Positions 33,285-41,021 of a stretch of 64,000 nt of DNA are shown piece by piece. The translations under genes and the position numbers were made by a program. This stretch comes from JBICHN01 sp043101845 (lineage in GTDB: Bacteria > Planctomycetota > Phycisphaerae > Phycisphaerales > UBA5793). The notes beneath the pieces were generated by a model. The model made no database searches and was not told the origin of the DNA. It was given only the letters and a program-made list of their open reading frames with translations. Position 1 is the first letter of the stretch. The number at the start of each line of letters is the position of its first letter. The stretch lies in NCBI GenBank assembly GCA_043101845.1, contig JBICHN010000004.1, positions 62,001-126,000 of the forward strand. The letters run 5' to 3'.

Positions 33285-33468
33285 TTCGCCCCGGGTGAAC
33301 ACACCCGTGGGGAGCGGCGCTCGCCATCCCGGGGCGCTCAATTCGCGAGAGACCTGCGACCCCACCTTCCGGATTATTTTCCTCGCGGCGAAGCGGGGGA
33401 CTCCTGTCAATTCCCACATCAGCGAGTCGTGGCGCGCCGCTCCCCCATGTGTATTCACATGGGGCGAA
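33285..33468 (-). repeat. Family A element, cluster 2 unit 1
   Basis: 184 bp. Ends use TTCG/CGAA instead of TTAG/CTAA. The core sequence is inverted relative to cluster 1 (TCCTCGCGGC on the plus strand). The left hairpin is CCCCGGGTG/CACCCG-T-GGGG and the right is the ATGTG type. Confidence 0.9.
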
Positions 33469-33492
33469 AGCGCGGCGACGCCCATGTCCAAC

Positions 33493-33676
33493 TTCGCCCC
33501 GGGTGAACACACCCGTGGGGAGCGGGGCACGACCTCCCGAGTCGTTGATCTCGCGAGAGACCTTTGACCACACCTTTCGGATTGTTTTCCTCGCGGCGAA
33601 ACGGGGGACTCCTGTCAATTCCCACATCAGCGAGTCGTGGCGCGCCGCTCCCCCATGTGTATTCACATGGGGCGAA
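33493..33676 (-). repeat. Family A element, cluster 2 unit 2
   Basis: 184 bp, near-identical in its right half to the preceding unit. The 24-bp linker AGCGCGGCGACGCCCATGTC + CAAC occurs after both unit 1 and unit 2, so element plus linker were amplified together. Confidence 0.9.
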
Positions 33677-33700
33677 AGCGCGGCGACGCCCATGTCCAAC

Positions 33701-33883
33701 TTCGCCCCGGGTGAACACACCCGTGGGGAGCGGCGCACGCCATTCCGAGTCGTTGAATTCGCGAGAGACCTGCGCCACACCTTCCGGATTGTTTTCCTCG
33801 CGGCAGCGCGGGGGTCTTCTGTCAATTCCCACATCAACGAGTCGTGGGGCGCCGCTCCCCCCGGTGTGTTCACCGGGGGCTAA
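33701..33883 (-). repeat. Family A element, cluster 2 unit 3
   Basis: 183 bp. Its right end changes to the CCCCCGGTG/CACCGGGGG stem and the terminal bases to CTAA. The base changes on both stem arms are matched, so the hairpin is kept. Confidence 0.9.
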
Positions 33884-33950
33884 GAGGGCGCACGATCTCT
33901 CGAAGGGTTGATCTCGCGGCAGACCCACGATCACCACTCACATGAGCCGT

Positions 33951-33993
33951 TAATTAAATGAACGACGCCCCGCGCCGGGAGCGCGAGGCGTCG
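33951..33993 (-). terminator. Probable intrinsic terminator of clpX
   Basis: On the minus strand, just past the clpX stop, CGACGCC (33987-33993) pairs with GGCGTCG (33963-33969), extended inward by GCGCG. It is followed by a T-rich stretch, TTCATTTAATTA. The T-run is interrupted, so termination may be partial. Confidence 0.55.
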
Positions 33994-34033
33994 CGATCAA
34001 GGTCGATTCCGGAAGCGTCCGGCCCGCCCGGCG

Positions 34034-35377
34034 TTACGCCGATTCCTTCTGCTTCTTCGTCGTGAGCTGGTCGAGGGTGGCGCGGTTCTCGACCGCGTCA
34101 CGATCGACGATGTAGGTCATGCCCTGCGAATTCGCCTCGGGCAGGTCGTACATGAGTTCGAGCATGAACTCTTCCATGACCGCGCGAAGAGCGCGGGCGC
34201 CGGTGTCGCGCTTGAGGGCGCGGTCGGCGAGGAGTTCGAGCGCGTCGTCGGTGAACTCGAGCGTCGCGCCTTCGAGCGAGAAGAGGTGCTGGTACTGCTT
34301 GATGAGCGCGTTCTTCGGCTCGGTGAGGATCTGCACGAGCGCGCTCGTGTCGAGCGGCATGAGCGGCGTGATCACCGGGAGGCGACCGACGAGTTCCGGA
34401 ATAAGACCGAACTCGAGCACATCGTCCGGCGTGATCTTCCGGAGCAGCTCCGCCTTCTCACCCATTTCGATCTTCGACGCGGCGCCGGAAGGCGACGACT
34501 TCGAGCCGAAGCCGATCCGCGCCTGGCCGAGGCGACGCTTGATGATCTCGTCGATGCCGACGAAGGTGCCGCCGACGATGAAGAGAATGTGCGTCGTGTC
34601 GATCTGAATGTACTGCTGCTCGGGATGCTTGCGACCGCCCTGCGGCGGGACATTCGCGACCGTGCCCTCGATCATCTTGAGCAGCGACTGCTGCACGCCT
34701 TCGCCCGACACATCGCGGGTGATCGAGACATTGTTCGAGGTCTTGCCGATCTTGTCGATTTCGTCGATGTAGATGATGCCCCGCTGCGCCGCTTCGATGT
34801 CGTAGTCGGCGGACTGGAGCAGCTTGAGCAACAGGTTCTCGACATCTTCGCCGACATAGCCGGCCTCGGTGAGCGTCGTCGCGTCGCCGATCGCGAACGG
34901 AACATTGAGCATGCGCGCGAGGGTCCGCGCGAGAAGCGTCTTGCCCGACCCGGTCGGACCGATGAGCAGGACATTCGACTTGTCGAGCTCGATGCCCGTG
35001 TCCTTGTCGATCTGCGTGAGGCGTTTGTAGTGGTTGTGCACGCTGACCGAGAGCGCCTTCTTCGCGTCATCCTGACCGATCACATACTGATCGAGGAACT
35101 CCTTGATCTGACGCGGCGCGGGGATGACCGAAAAGAGCGGCCGGCCCGCGGCCATGCGGCGGCGCTCCTGGCGGAAGATGTTCTGACAGAGGTCCGTGCA
35201 GTTCGAGCAGACATAGACATCGTTCGGACCCTCCACCATCGGCCCGACCTCGCGCGAGGTCTTGCCGCAGAAGGAGCAGGTCGTCACGCGTCGCCCGCGA
35301 AAGCCGGGTCCATTCTCCGAGCCGCCTCCGCGCGGCCGGTCGGTGTCGTTGGAGTTTCCGTCCCGGTTCTTGGCCAT
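34034..35377 (-). CDS. clpX: ATP-dependent Clp protease ATP-binding subunit ClpX
   Basis: 447 aa. N-terminal zinc-binding domain with Cys34, Cys37, Cys57 and Cys60 (CSFC...CSNC), Walker A GPTGSGKT (140-147), Walker B GIIYIDEIDKIG, and the pore/RKH region TFVGIDEIIKRRLGQ. The IGF-type ClpP loop appears as RIGFGSK. It unfolds substrates and feeds them to ClpP in the cytosol. A 30-residue Gly/Arg-rich N-terminal extension precedes the zinc domain. clpP is not adjacent in this window. A probable terminator follows. Confidence 0.97.
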   Translation of the reverse strand: MAKNRDGNSNDTDRPRGGGSENGPGFRGRRVTTCSFCGKTSREVGPMVEGPNDVYVCSNCTDLCQNIFRQERRRMAAGRPLFSVIPAPRQIKEFLDQYVIGQDDAKKALSVSVHNHYKRLTQIDKDTGIELDKSNVLLIGPTGSGKTLLARTLARMLNVPFAIGDATTLTEAGYVGEDVENLLLKLLQSADYDIEAAQRGIIYIDEIDKIGKTSNNVSITRDVSGEGVQQSLLKMIEGTVANVPPQGGRKHPEQQYIQIDTTHILFIVGGTFVGIDEIIKRRLGQARIGFGSKSSPSGAASKIEMGEKAELLRKITPDDVLEFGLIPELVGRLPVITPLMPLDTSALVQILTEPKNALIKQYQHLFSLEGATLEFTDDALELLADRALKRDTGARALRAVMEEFMLELMYDLPEANSQGMTYIVDRDAVENRATLDQLTTKKQKESA

Positions 35378-35516
35378 TCAGTGGTCCTGTCGTGGTCTTG
35401 GCGTCTCGGCCGATGTTGGGCGCTCCCGCCCGTCATCCGCATTATCGTCGAGGCGAATTTCCGTCTTCACCCTCCGAGCCTGCAATTCGCGGACCTTTCT
35501 CCCCCCAGTCCGCCCT

Positions 35517-35789
35517 TTACGCCCGGGAATCGGGCCTCATCGACCCGATCGTCACTTGCCGGGCCGCCCGATATTCTTCCTCGCTCAACTCGCCGCGCTC
35601 GCGCATGAGACGCAGGTCCTCGAGCGTGAACCCCGGTATCTCGTCCTCTCCGGGATGCAGCCACTTCTTCCGCGTGACGAAGGCCGTGATCCCGAGGATC
35701 GCCAGCCCCACGAGCGTGGCCAGAATCCAGAAGAGCAGCGCCCCCGGATCCGAAGCCTCCGTGGTCGTTTGAGCGAGGACGATCCTCAT
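35517..35789 (-). CDS. Small membrane protein with SHOCT-like C-terminus
   Basis: 90 aa from ATG 35789 (a TTG one codon pair upstream is possible). One membrane helix at about 17-38 (LLFWILATLVGLAILGITAF) is followed by a basic patch RKKW. The C-terminal part FTLEDLRLMRERGELSEEEY resembles the SHOCT motif, a short oligomerisation helix pair. No known function; the membrane-plus-SHOCT arrangement is common in small bacterial proteins. It lies upstream of clpX, same strand, 139 bp apart. Confidence 0.7.
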   Translation of the reverse strand: MRIVLAQTTTEASDPGALLFWILATLVGLAILGITAFVTRKKWLHPGEDEIPGFTLEDLRLMRERGELSEEEYRAARQVTIGSMRPDSRA

Positions 35790-35969
35790 CAAACCAAGTC
35801 TAAACCGGCAATTCGATTGAACAAGGGCGGATTTGGCGCGAGACGCGGATAACCGGGCGGACCCGGCCCCCCAGACTGCTCTCCGGGCCGCTAAGGCCTT
35901 CTCCCGCGATGGCTTCGGGTCCGAATTCGTTCATCCGAAATCGTGGGCGACCCGGAATGGGCGTCGGGT

Positions 35970-36359
35970 TCATTCGAGGACTTCGCCGCGAATGGTCACG
36001 ATCGCCTCTTCGATCGCCTTCGTCGACTCGCGCGCGAGGAGAAAAACGACGAGCCGCCGCTTCACGAGCGGGCTGTGCGAAGGGAGCGCATCGACGATCG
36101 ACGCGAGGGTGATCCGGTCACCCGCGGGATCGCGGGAGATGGGCTGGAGCAGGACGCCGTCGAAGGTCGGCGGCGGACGGTAGCGATCCATTCGATCCGT
36201 CGCCCACTGCGAAAGCCGCCGCACCTCGTCCGCGTCGACGACCGCGCGGACCTCGCGCTCGCAGGCGGACCAGACGCGGCTCCAGAGCTTGAGGGCGTCA
36301 GGGCTGAGGTCGGCGATCGTAAGTGGAGGCCATTCATCGGCTTCCACGATGCGGCTCAT
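35970..36359 (-). CDS. Hypothetical protein
   Basis: 129 aa from ATG 36359; the frame is open to 36431 through a Pro-run but that part looks non-coding. The sequence starts MSRIVEADEWPPLTIADLSP and reads as a compact helical protein (WSRVWSACEREVRAVVDADE, LPSHSPLVKRRLVVFLLARE). No family recognised. It belongs to no visible operon; a 180-bp gap separates it from the SHOCT-like gene. Confidence 0.6.
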   Translation of the reverse strand: MSRIVEADEWPPLTIADLSPDALKLWSRVWSACEREVRAVVDADEVRRLSQWATDRMDRYRPPPTFDGVLLQPISRDPAGDRITLASIVDALPSHSPLVKRRLVVFLLARESTKAIEEAIVTIRGEVLE

Positions 36360-36657
36360 TTCCAGCGCCGTGCGGATCCGGATCGATCCGGCGGGTGGTG
36401 GCGGCGGCGGGCTGGATTTCGATGGCGACAACTCGACCTCACTCGAGCAGGGCGTGCATGGCGTTTCGGGGCGACGGCTCCAGGGCCGTCGATCTGGTGG
36501 GTTGGGGGAGCGCCGTCCCGGCGGGTCGCAGCGCGAGGCGATCCTGGCCTCGCGCGTCTCGATGGATCGTAAGCGTCTTATTCTTGGGAGGTTGATGAAT
36601 TAAGGCTTATTCGGGCGCGGCGCGTGTCGCGAACCGGACACGGCGCTGGGCGACACG
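36360..36657. other. Intergenic stretch with small palindromes
   Basis: No gene is supported. It holds CGACGGCTCCAGGGCCGTCG (about 36471-36490) and GCGCGAGG...CCTCGCGC (about 36531-36558), two short hairpins, then a family B REP pair begins. Confidence 0.4.
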
Positions 36658-36824
36658 CGGAACCGGACCTGCGCTGACGACGCTTCGCGTCGTCGCGCTT
36701 CAGTCCGGCTTGGTCAACGATTGGCGCGGGGTCCGGGGCGGGGCGCGTTTCGTCGCGAACCGTTCATCAAGCCGGACTGGAGCGAAGTCGAAGCGCAGCG
36801 CCGACGAGGGGAGGTCCGGTTCGG
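36658..36824. repeat. REP family B inverted pair (BIME-like)
   Basis: Two facing family B units with the same right arm as at 15998 (GCCGGACTGGAGCGAAGTCG). The left arm keeps the perfect inner hairpin GACGACGC-TTC-GCGTCGTC. It lies just after the GDSL hydrolase stop on the minus strand. Confidence 0.8.
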
Positions 36825-36842
36825 ACCGGGGACGGCGCCGCG

Positions 36843-37820
36843 CTACGCGCGGAACCGGCGCCGCGTCGTCGCGGCGCCGGCGAAGATGAGGAGGACCGCC
36901 GCGGTTCCCGGGGCCGGGTTCCAGCCGCCGTTGATCGCAAAGTCGTAGAGCTCGAGTTCGGAGTAGAAGTCGAAGTTCGCGTCCCACTTGTCGTTCATGA
37001 GCGCGATGAGCTCGTTCGCGATGAGGCCGTTGCTTACCGCGGTCGGGTGAATCTCGTCGGCGAAGAGGTCGGTCGTTTCGCCGTGGTTCGGCGGCGCGCC
37101 GAGCTCGAGGCCGTTCACCACCGGCGGCTCGTTCGCCCACTCGACGACGATCTCGAAGAGATCGAGCACGACGACATTGCCGAAGCGGCCGTAGGAGCGG
37201 ATGTAATTGTTCGCCCGCTCGATGTGCGCTTCGAGGTTCGCGAGCTGTGTCGCGGTGAACTGATTGAAGTAGCGCGGGGTGACGCCGATGTGCGGGATTG
37301 TCCAGAGCACGGCCTTCGCGTCGCGGCGCGCATCTTCGCGCAGGTCCTGAATGTAATCGTCGAAGTTGCGAATGATCGTGTCGATCACCGCGTCGGCGGC
37401 GCCGTTCACGCCGACCGCGTGGTTCGCGAGAAGGAAGTCGTTGTTGAGGACATCGTTCCCGCCCATCTCGAGCTGAAAGAGCGTCGCGTGCGGCTGGTAC
37501 CAGAAGAAGGTGTTGAACTCGTACAGCTCGACCTGGAGATCGACGAGGTCGCTCGTGAAACCGGCGACCGCGTAATTGCTCAATTCACTCCGCGAGCCGC
37601 GGTTCTTCTCCCAGAGCAGCTCCATCGGATCGTGGCCGTAGAGCGTCGACGGCAGACCGGAGTAGATCGGCAGGATTGACTGGTTGTCGGTGAGGCTGTC
37701 CCCGAAGCAGACGACTTCGTAGAGGTTGACATCGGCGCGGGCTGGACCATGCGCGATGAGCGACGCGACGAGAACGAACACGAACGCGCGGGCGCATCGC
37801 GCGAGGGCGGACCGGGACAT
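36843..37820 (-). CDS. Secreted SGNH/GDSL-family hydrolase with PEP-CTERM-like tail
   Basis: 325 aa. ATG 37820 is chosen: AAGGAG lies 8 bp upstream and a signal peptide follows (ARAFVFVLVASLIAHGPARA). Block I is CFGDSLTDN (Ser42 nucleophile), block III LEMGGNDVL, and block V FADEIHPTAV (Asp/His). It is an esterase/lipase-type fold acting outside the cytoplasm. The C-terminus WNPAPGTAAVLLIFAGAATT ending RRRFRA has the Pro-motif, hydrophobic helix and Arg cluster of PEP-CTERM sorting tails, although the canonical PEP is PAP here. The substrate is unknown. Confidence 0.88.
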   Translation of the reverse strand: MSRSALARCARAFVFVLVASLIAHGPARADVNLYEVVCFGDSLTDNQSILPIYSGLPSTLYGHDPMELLWEKNRGSRSELSNYAVAGFTSDLVDLQVELYEFNTFFWYQPHATLFQLEMGGNDVLNNDFLLANHAVGVNGAADAVIDTIIRNFDDYIQDLREDARRDAKAVLWTIPHIGVTPRYFNQFTATQLANLEAHIERANNYIRSYGRFGNVVVLDLFEIVVEWANEPPVVNGLELGAPPNHGETTDLFADEIHPTAVSNGLIANELIALMNDKWDANFDFYSELELYDFAINGGWNPAPGTAAVLLIFAGAATTRRRFRA

Positions 37821-37912
37821 GGGGGATCTCCTTCTCCGTCGAGAGACCGGCATTGTACGGCGGGCCGCCCGGTGCGCCTATGACGAATCGCGGCGCTCCA
37901 CGGGAACGCGAA

Positions 37913-37941
37913 GAGGTCCCGGCGATGAACGCCGGGACCTC
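37913..37941. terminator. Perfect 12-bp hairpin between secreted-protein genes
   Basis: GAGGTCCCGGCG (37913-37924) pairs with CGCCGGGACCTC (37930-37941) across an ATGAA loop. It lies 36 bp past the stop of the 37977 gene and 93 bp upstream of the GDSL start, both on the minus strand. No T-run follows, so it could be a Rho-type or weak terminator, or a leader structure. Confidence 0.45.
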
Positions 37942-37976
37942 GCGCGAGTGCGGTGACGAACACCGGTTCGGAGCGG

Positions 37977-38975
37977 TTACAAGCGTTCGACATTGCTCGT
38001 TTCACAGCGCTGGAGATCCGCGGCCTGGAGCCGCACACGACCGCATGCGGGACGCGGCGCGTTTCCCTGCAGAATCGCGACGCCATTCATGTCCGCGTCG
38101 ATCACGCCGGCGAGCGTCGGGCTTCCGAGATCGAGGCTCACGCCGCGGCAACCCGGGAGCGGGCTCTGCCCGTCGCGCAGGCTGTAGTAGAACGCGACCT
38201 GGCTGAACGGGAACGCGTTGTACGCGGTCGCGATTACCTGGCCCGGGCACCGACCGGCGACTTCGAGCGCGAGACCGGCGGGCACGGGGTCGAGGTCGAG
38301 GCGCTGGCTGCTGTCGGGCTGCAGCACTTCGCAATGGAGGTTCGTGCTCTCATCGCCGAGCCAGTTGCCGACGAAGAGCACCGTGATCGGCTGCTCGAGC
38401 ACCGACGAGATCGAGTCGAACTCGCCGTCGTCGAACCGATCGAGGAACGCGAGGAACTCGACCGCGGAATGCTCGGGCGACATGCCGGGCGAAGTGTTCC
38501 AGACGGCGCGGGCGCCGCCAACGCTCACGAGTACGAGGCCGTCTCCAGTCGCGGGGCCGTCGAGGAATGAGAGCCGGTTCGAGCCGTTGTCACCCTTGAT
38601 GTCGTCGACGCGGGCGCCGTCGGCGAAGGCGTTCCCGCCGCTCGTCCACCACCAGCGATTGATGATGAAGGTCTCTTCGTCGCAATCCATGGCGACGGTG
38701 GCCGAGGCGCCGTTCGCGACGGTCGCGTTGTAGAGGTTGTGCTTTTTCGTATCGGCCCCGCCGCGTTCGCTGTCGAAGGGCGTGGTCCGATCCCAGACCA
38801 CGGTGGTTCCCTGCGCCGTTTCGATGTGAAGGTCGTCGCAGGCCTGACCGGTGTTGTTCGTGAAGCGGATGACGCGTCGTCCGGCGTCGGCGGCCGAGGC
38901 GCCGCAGAGCAGGACGAGGCCGATGGCGACGAGCCGTCCGGAGACCATCGAATTGAAGTTCGTACGCGATGTCAT
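37977..38975 (-). CDS. Secreted protein with SNVxxL C-terminal domain
   Basis: 332 aa from ATG 38975 with a signal peptide (VAIGLVLLCGASAADA). The N-terminal half is beta-rich with RVIRFTNNTGQACDDLHIET and two Trp-rich strands (NRWWWTSGG). The last 94 residues (37980-38261) form a domain shared with three other proteins in this window: RCPGQV, GCRG, DADMNG, PACG and terminal CETSNVERL. The domain's conserved Cys residues suggest disulfides outside the cytoplasm. Function is unknown. The start was chosen at the ATG that opens the signal peptide; earlier in-frame codons are low-quality. Confidence 0.75.
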   Translation of the reverse strand: MTSRTNFNSMVSGRLVAIGLVLLCGASAADAGRRVIRFTNNTGQACDDLHIETAQGTTVVWDRTTPFDSERGGADTKKHNLYNATVANGASATVAMDCDEETFIINRWWWTSGGNAFADGARVDDIKGDNGSNRLSFLDGPATGDGLVLVSVGGARAVWNTSPGMSPEHSAVEFLAFLDRFDDGEFDSISSVLEQPITVLFVGNWLGDESTNLHCEVLQPDSSQRLDLDPVPAGLALEVAGRCPGQVIATAYNAFPFSQVAFYYSLRDGQSPLPGCRGVSLDLGSPTLAGVIDADMNGVAILQGNAPRPACGRVRLQAADLQRCETSNVERL

Positions 38976-39151
38976 GACGCACACTCCAGTCTTGAAAGAG
39001 GCCGCCCCGCTGATCCGGCCGTCGACCATCGAACGCGCCGACGCGCGGCTGGCTGACCGTGATCTCGCGGATCGCCTCGCGCGCGGACATGGAATCCGGG
39101 ACATGTGCGGACTGGGCGGTCAATTACTCCGACCGGGCGACCATGGACGCG

Positions 39152-39320
39152 CGGAACCGGACCTCCGCTGACGATGCTTCGCGTCGTCGGGCTCCAGTCC
39201 GGCTTGGTCAACGGTTAACGCGCGGGGCGGAGCGGGGCGCGTTTCGTCGCGAATCGTTCATCAAGCCGGACCGGAGCGAAGTCGAAGCGCAGCGCCGACG
39301 AGCGAAGGTCCGGTTCGGAA
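39152..39320. repeat. REP family B inverted pair (BIME-like)
   Basis: Facing family B units, closest in sequence to the pair at 36658 (both share GGGGCGCGTTTCGTCGCGAA in the spacer). One base of the inner hairpin has changed (GACGATGC). Confidence 0.8.
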
Positions 39321-39352
39321 CGGGGACGGCGCGCGTCGCCTCTCAATCCCGC

Positions 39353-39391
39353 GTCGAATCCGGAGATTCGCCAAGCCTCATCGCCGGCGTG
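39353..39391 (+). repeat. REP family C copy
   Basis: GTCGAATCCGGAGATTCGCC then AAGCCTCATCGCCGGCGTG. The right stem arm reads ATCGCCGG, one mismatch from perfect pairing with CCGGAGAT. Confidence 0.7.
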
Positions 39392-39434
39392 GGGGCGCAA
39401 CGGAAGTGTGGGGTCGAGGATTCCATTAACCCAG

Positions 39435-39471
39435 CGACGGATCGCGATGCGGAGCCGATCGCGATCCGTCG
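39435..39471. terminator. Perfect 14-bp hairpin downstream of a secreted-protein gene
   Basis: CGACGGATCGCGAT (39435-39448) pairs exactly with ATCGCGATCCGTCG (39458-39471) across a 9-nt loop. Outer bases TTCCATT and AATGGAA extend the symmetry. It lies 47 bp after the minus-strand stop at 39519. No U-tract is seen, so the terminator role is a guess. Confidence 0.45.
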
Positions 39472-39518
39472 GGGAATGGAACGAATGAAATGTGAGGACG
39501 CCTTTCGCGGGCCGGCCG

Positions 39519-40223
39519 TCAGTTGTCAGGTATGAGGAAGGTGTTGCTCTTGCGACAGGCGCCGGTTTCGACGGCTTGCACGATTGCGGCCCCACACGCG
39601 GCGGGCGGAGCGAAGCCGGTAATGCTCGCATTACCATTCTCATCGGCCACGATCGAGTCGATGATCTTCGGGTTGTTCAGATCAACACTCAAGCCGCCGC
39701 AACCGGGCACGGCCGTCGAACCGGCGCTGAATCCATAGATGAAGTACACGGTGTCACCCGGCGTCGCGTCGGTCGCGGTCGCGGTCATCATGCCGGGACA
39801 GTTGCCGCTCGCGAAGAGTTCGATGTCGCCGGGGTCGCCGACGATGATCGTGCTGATGATGGGCGGCGAACATTCGAGTCGATACGGAAAGACGCCGGGC
39901 GCGAGAAACGGATCGGTCGGCGGCGACAGATTACCCGCGTTCACGACCTGGTTGTAGCCGGGAAAGCCGGGGCCGGGCGGGACATTGATTTCGCAGCGTC
40001 CGCTGCACGGCGCGATCCCACACGAGAGATCGAGGTTCCAGTCGACCTGCTCGCCGACATTGATGAAGACGGGGTCGGGGTTGAGAATCTCTTCGCAGTT
40101 TCCGAGCTTGTCGACGCAGAACACATCGACGGTCACGATCTGCGCGGCGACCTTCGCGTCGAGCGCGACGGCGGCGACGAACGCGAGCAGGAGTGTCGAG
40201 AGCTGAACGCCGGAGGAACGCAT
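39519..40223 (-). CDS. Secreted protein with SNxxxxP-type variant of the shared C-terminal domain
   Basis: 234 aa from ATG 40223 with signal peptide (LSTLLLAFVAAVALDAKVAA). The N-terminal ~110 residues are beta-like with several Cys (VFCVDKLGNCEE, LSCGIAPCSGRCE). Cys-rich short motifs and the GEQVDWNLDL stretch resemble a cupredoxin-type fold (TVDVFCVD...VFINVGEQVDWN), but the copper ligands are not all present, so this is only a guess. The last 97 residues carry the shared domain: NCPGMM, GCGG, ADENGN, AACG and terminal CRKSNTFLIPDN. Confidence 0.75.
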   Translation of the reverse strand: MRSSGVQLSTLLLAFVAAVALDAKVAAQIVTVDVFCVDKLGNCEEILNPDPVFINVGEQVDWNLDLSCGIAPCSGRCEINVPPGPGFPGYNQVVNAGNLSPPTDPFLAPGVFPYRLECSPPIISTIIVGDPGDIELFASGNCPGMMTATATDATPGDTVYFIYGFSAGSTAVPGCGGLSVDLNNPKIIDSIVADENGNASITGFAPPAACGAAIVQAVETGACRKSNTFLIPDN

Positions 40224-40418
40224 GTCCGGCCTCCGTGATGGGAACGCCTCGCGACGCGCGATCGAACACGCGTCGCACGCGGCGGGCAAGCGCCACCGTA
40301 CCGCGCGGCGCGTTCGGGGTCAACGATTCAATCGCTCGACAATCCCGCTCGTTTCTGGGAAGATGGGGAAGGACGGTTCCGGTCGTTCTCTCTTTCGTCG
40401 TCGCCGAATCGAGGGCGT

Positions 40419-41021
40419 ATGTGCGCGAGCCCCGATAACCCACCCACCGACGCGTCGAAATCGACGCCGGACGCGGCGAGCGAGCCCGATCTCCTGCCGG
40501 TGATCTACGACGAACTGCGGCGGCTCGCCGGGCGGTATCTTCGCGACCGGCCGGGCGTGCGCACGCTGCAGCCGACGGCGGTCGTGCACGAGGCGTATCT
40601 CAAGCTGCTCGATCGGGGCACGGTGGCGCCGGAGACACGGACGCACTTCTTCGCCGTGGCGGCGCAGGCGATGCGCTGGGTCGTCGCGGATTACGCGCGC
40701 GAACGGAACGCGCAGAAGCGTGGCGGCGGGCGGCATCGCGTCACGCTGAGCGCCGCCGACGGCGCCGGCGGGCCGGGCGACGACGAAGTCGATCTTGCCG
40801 CGCTCGACGAGGCGCTCCGCCGGCTCGGCGAGCGCGACGCGCGGGCGGCGCGCGTCGTCGAGCTGCGCTACCTCTCGGGCCTCACGATCGAAGAGACGGC
40901 GGCGGCGCTCGACATCTCGATCGGCACGGTGAAGAACGAATGGCGCTGGGCGCGAGCCTGGCTCATGGGTGAGCTCGGCGGCGAGGGCGGCGGCGCCTCG
41001 GGCGAAGGACCGTCATCATGA
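40419..41021 (+). CDS. ECF-type RNA polymerase sigma factor, planctomycete subgroup
   Basis: 200 aa. Region 2 is YDELRRLAGRYLRDRPGVRT and LQPTAVVHEAYLKLLD; the linker is a Gly-rich 25-residue stretch; region 4 is RVVELRYLSGLTIEETAAAL and DISIGTVKNEWRWARAWL, an HTH. This is the ECF-like subgroup typical of planctomycetes (TIGR02999-like). Its stop overlaps the ATG of a Ser/Thr kinase gene by 4 bp, and this pairing suggests that kinase and sigma factor form one signal path. No anti-sigma gene is present. The regulon is unknown. Confidence 0.93.
   Translation: MCASPDNPPTDASKSTPDAASEPDLLPVIYDELRRLAGRYLRDRPGVRTLQPTAVVHEAYLKLLDRGTVAPETRTHFFAVAAQAMRWVVADYARERNAQKRGGGRHRVTLSAADGAGGPGDDEVDLAALDEALRRLGERDARAARVVELRYLSGLTIEETAAALDISIGTVKNEWRWARAWLMGELGGEGGGASGEGPSS

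Noticed and set aside
33076..33873. 265-codon minus-strand frame across cluster 2
   Set aside because: It is an artefact of open repeats in a GC-rich sequence, with peptide repeats every element length.
39523..40238. Plus-strand frames opposite the 39519 secreted-protein gene
   Set aside because: The minus-strand frame has a signal peptide and the shared C-terminal domain; the plus-strand frames have neither.
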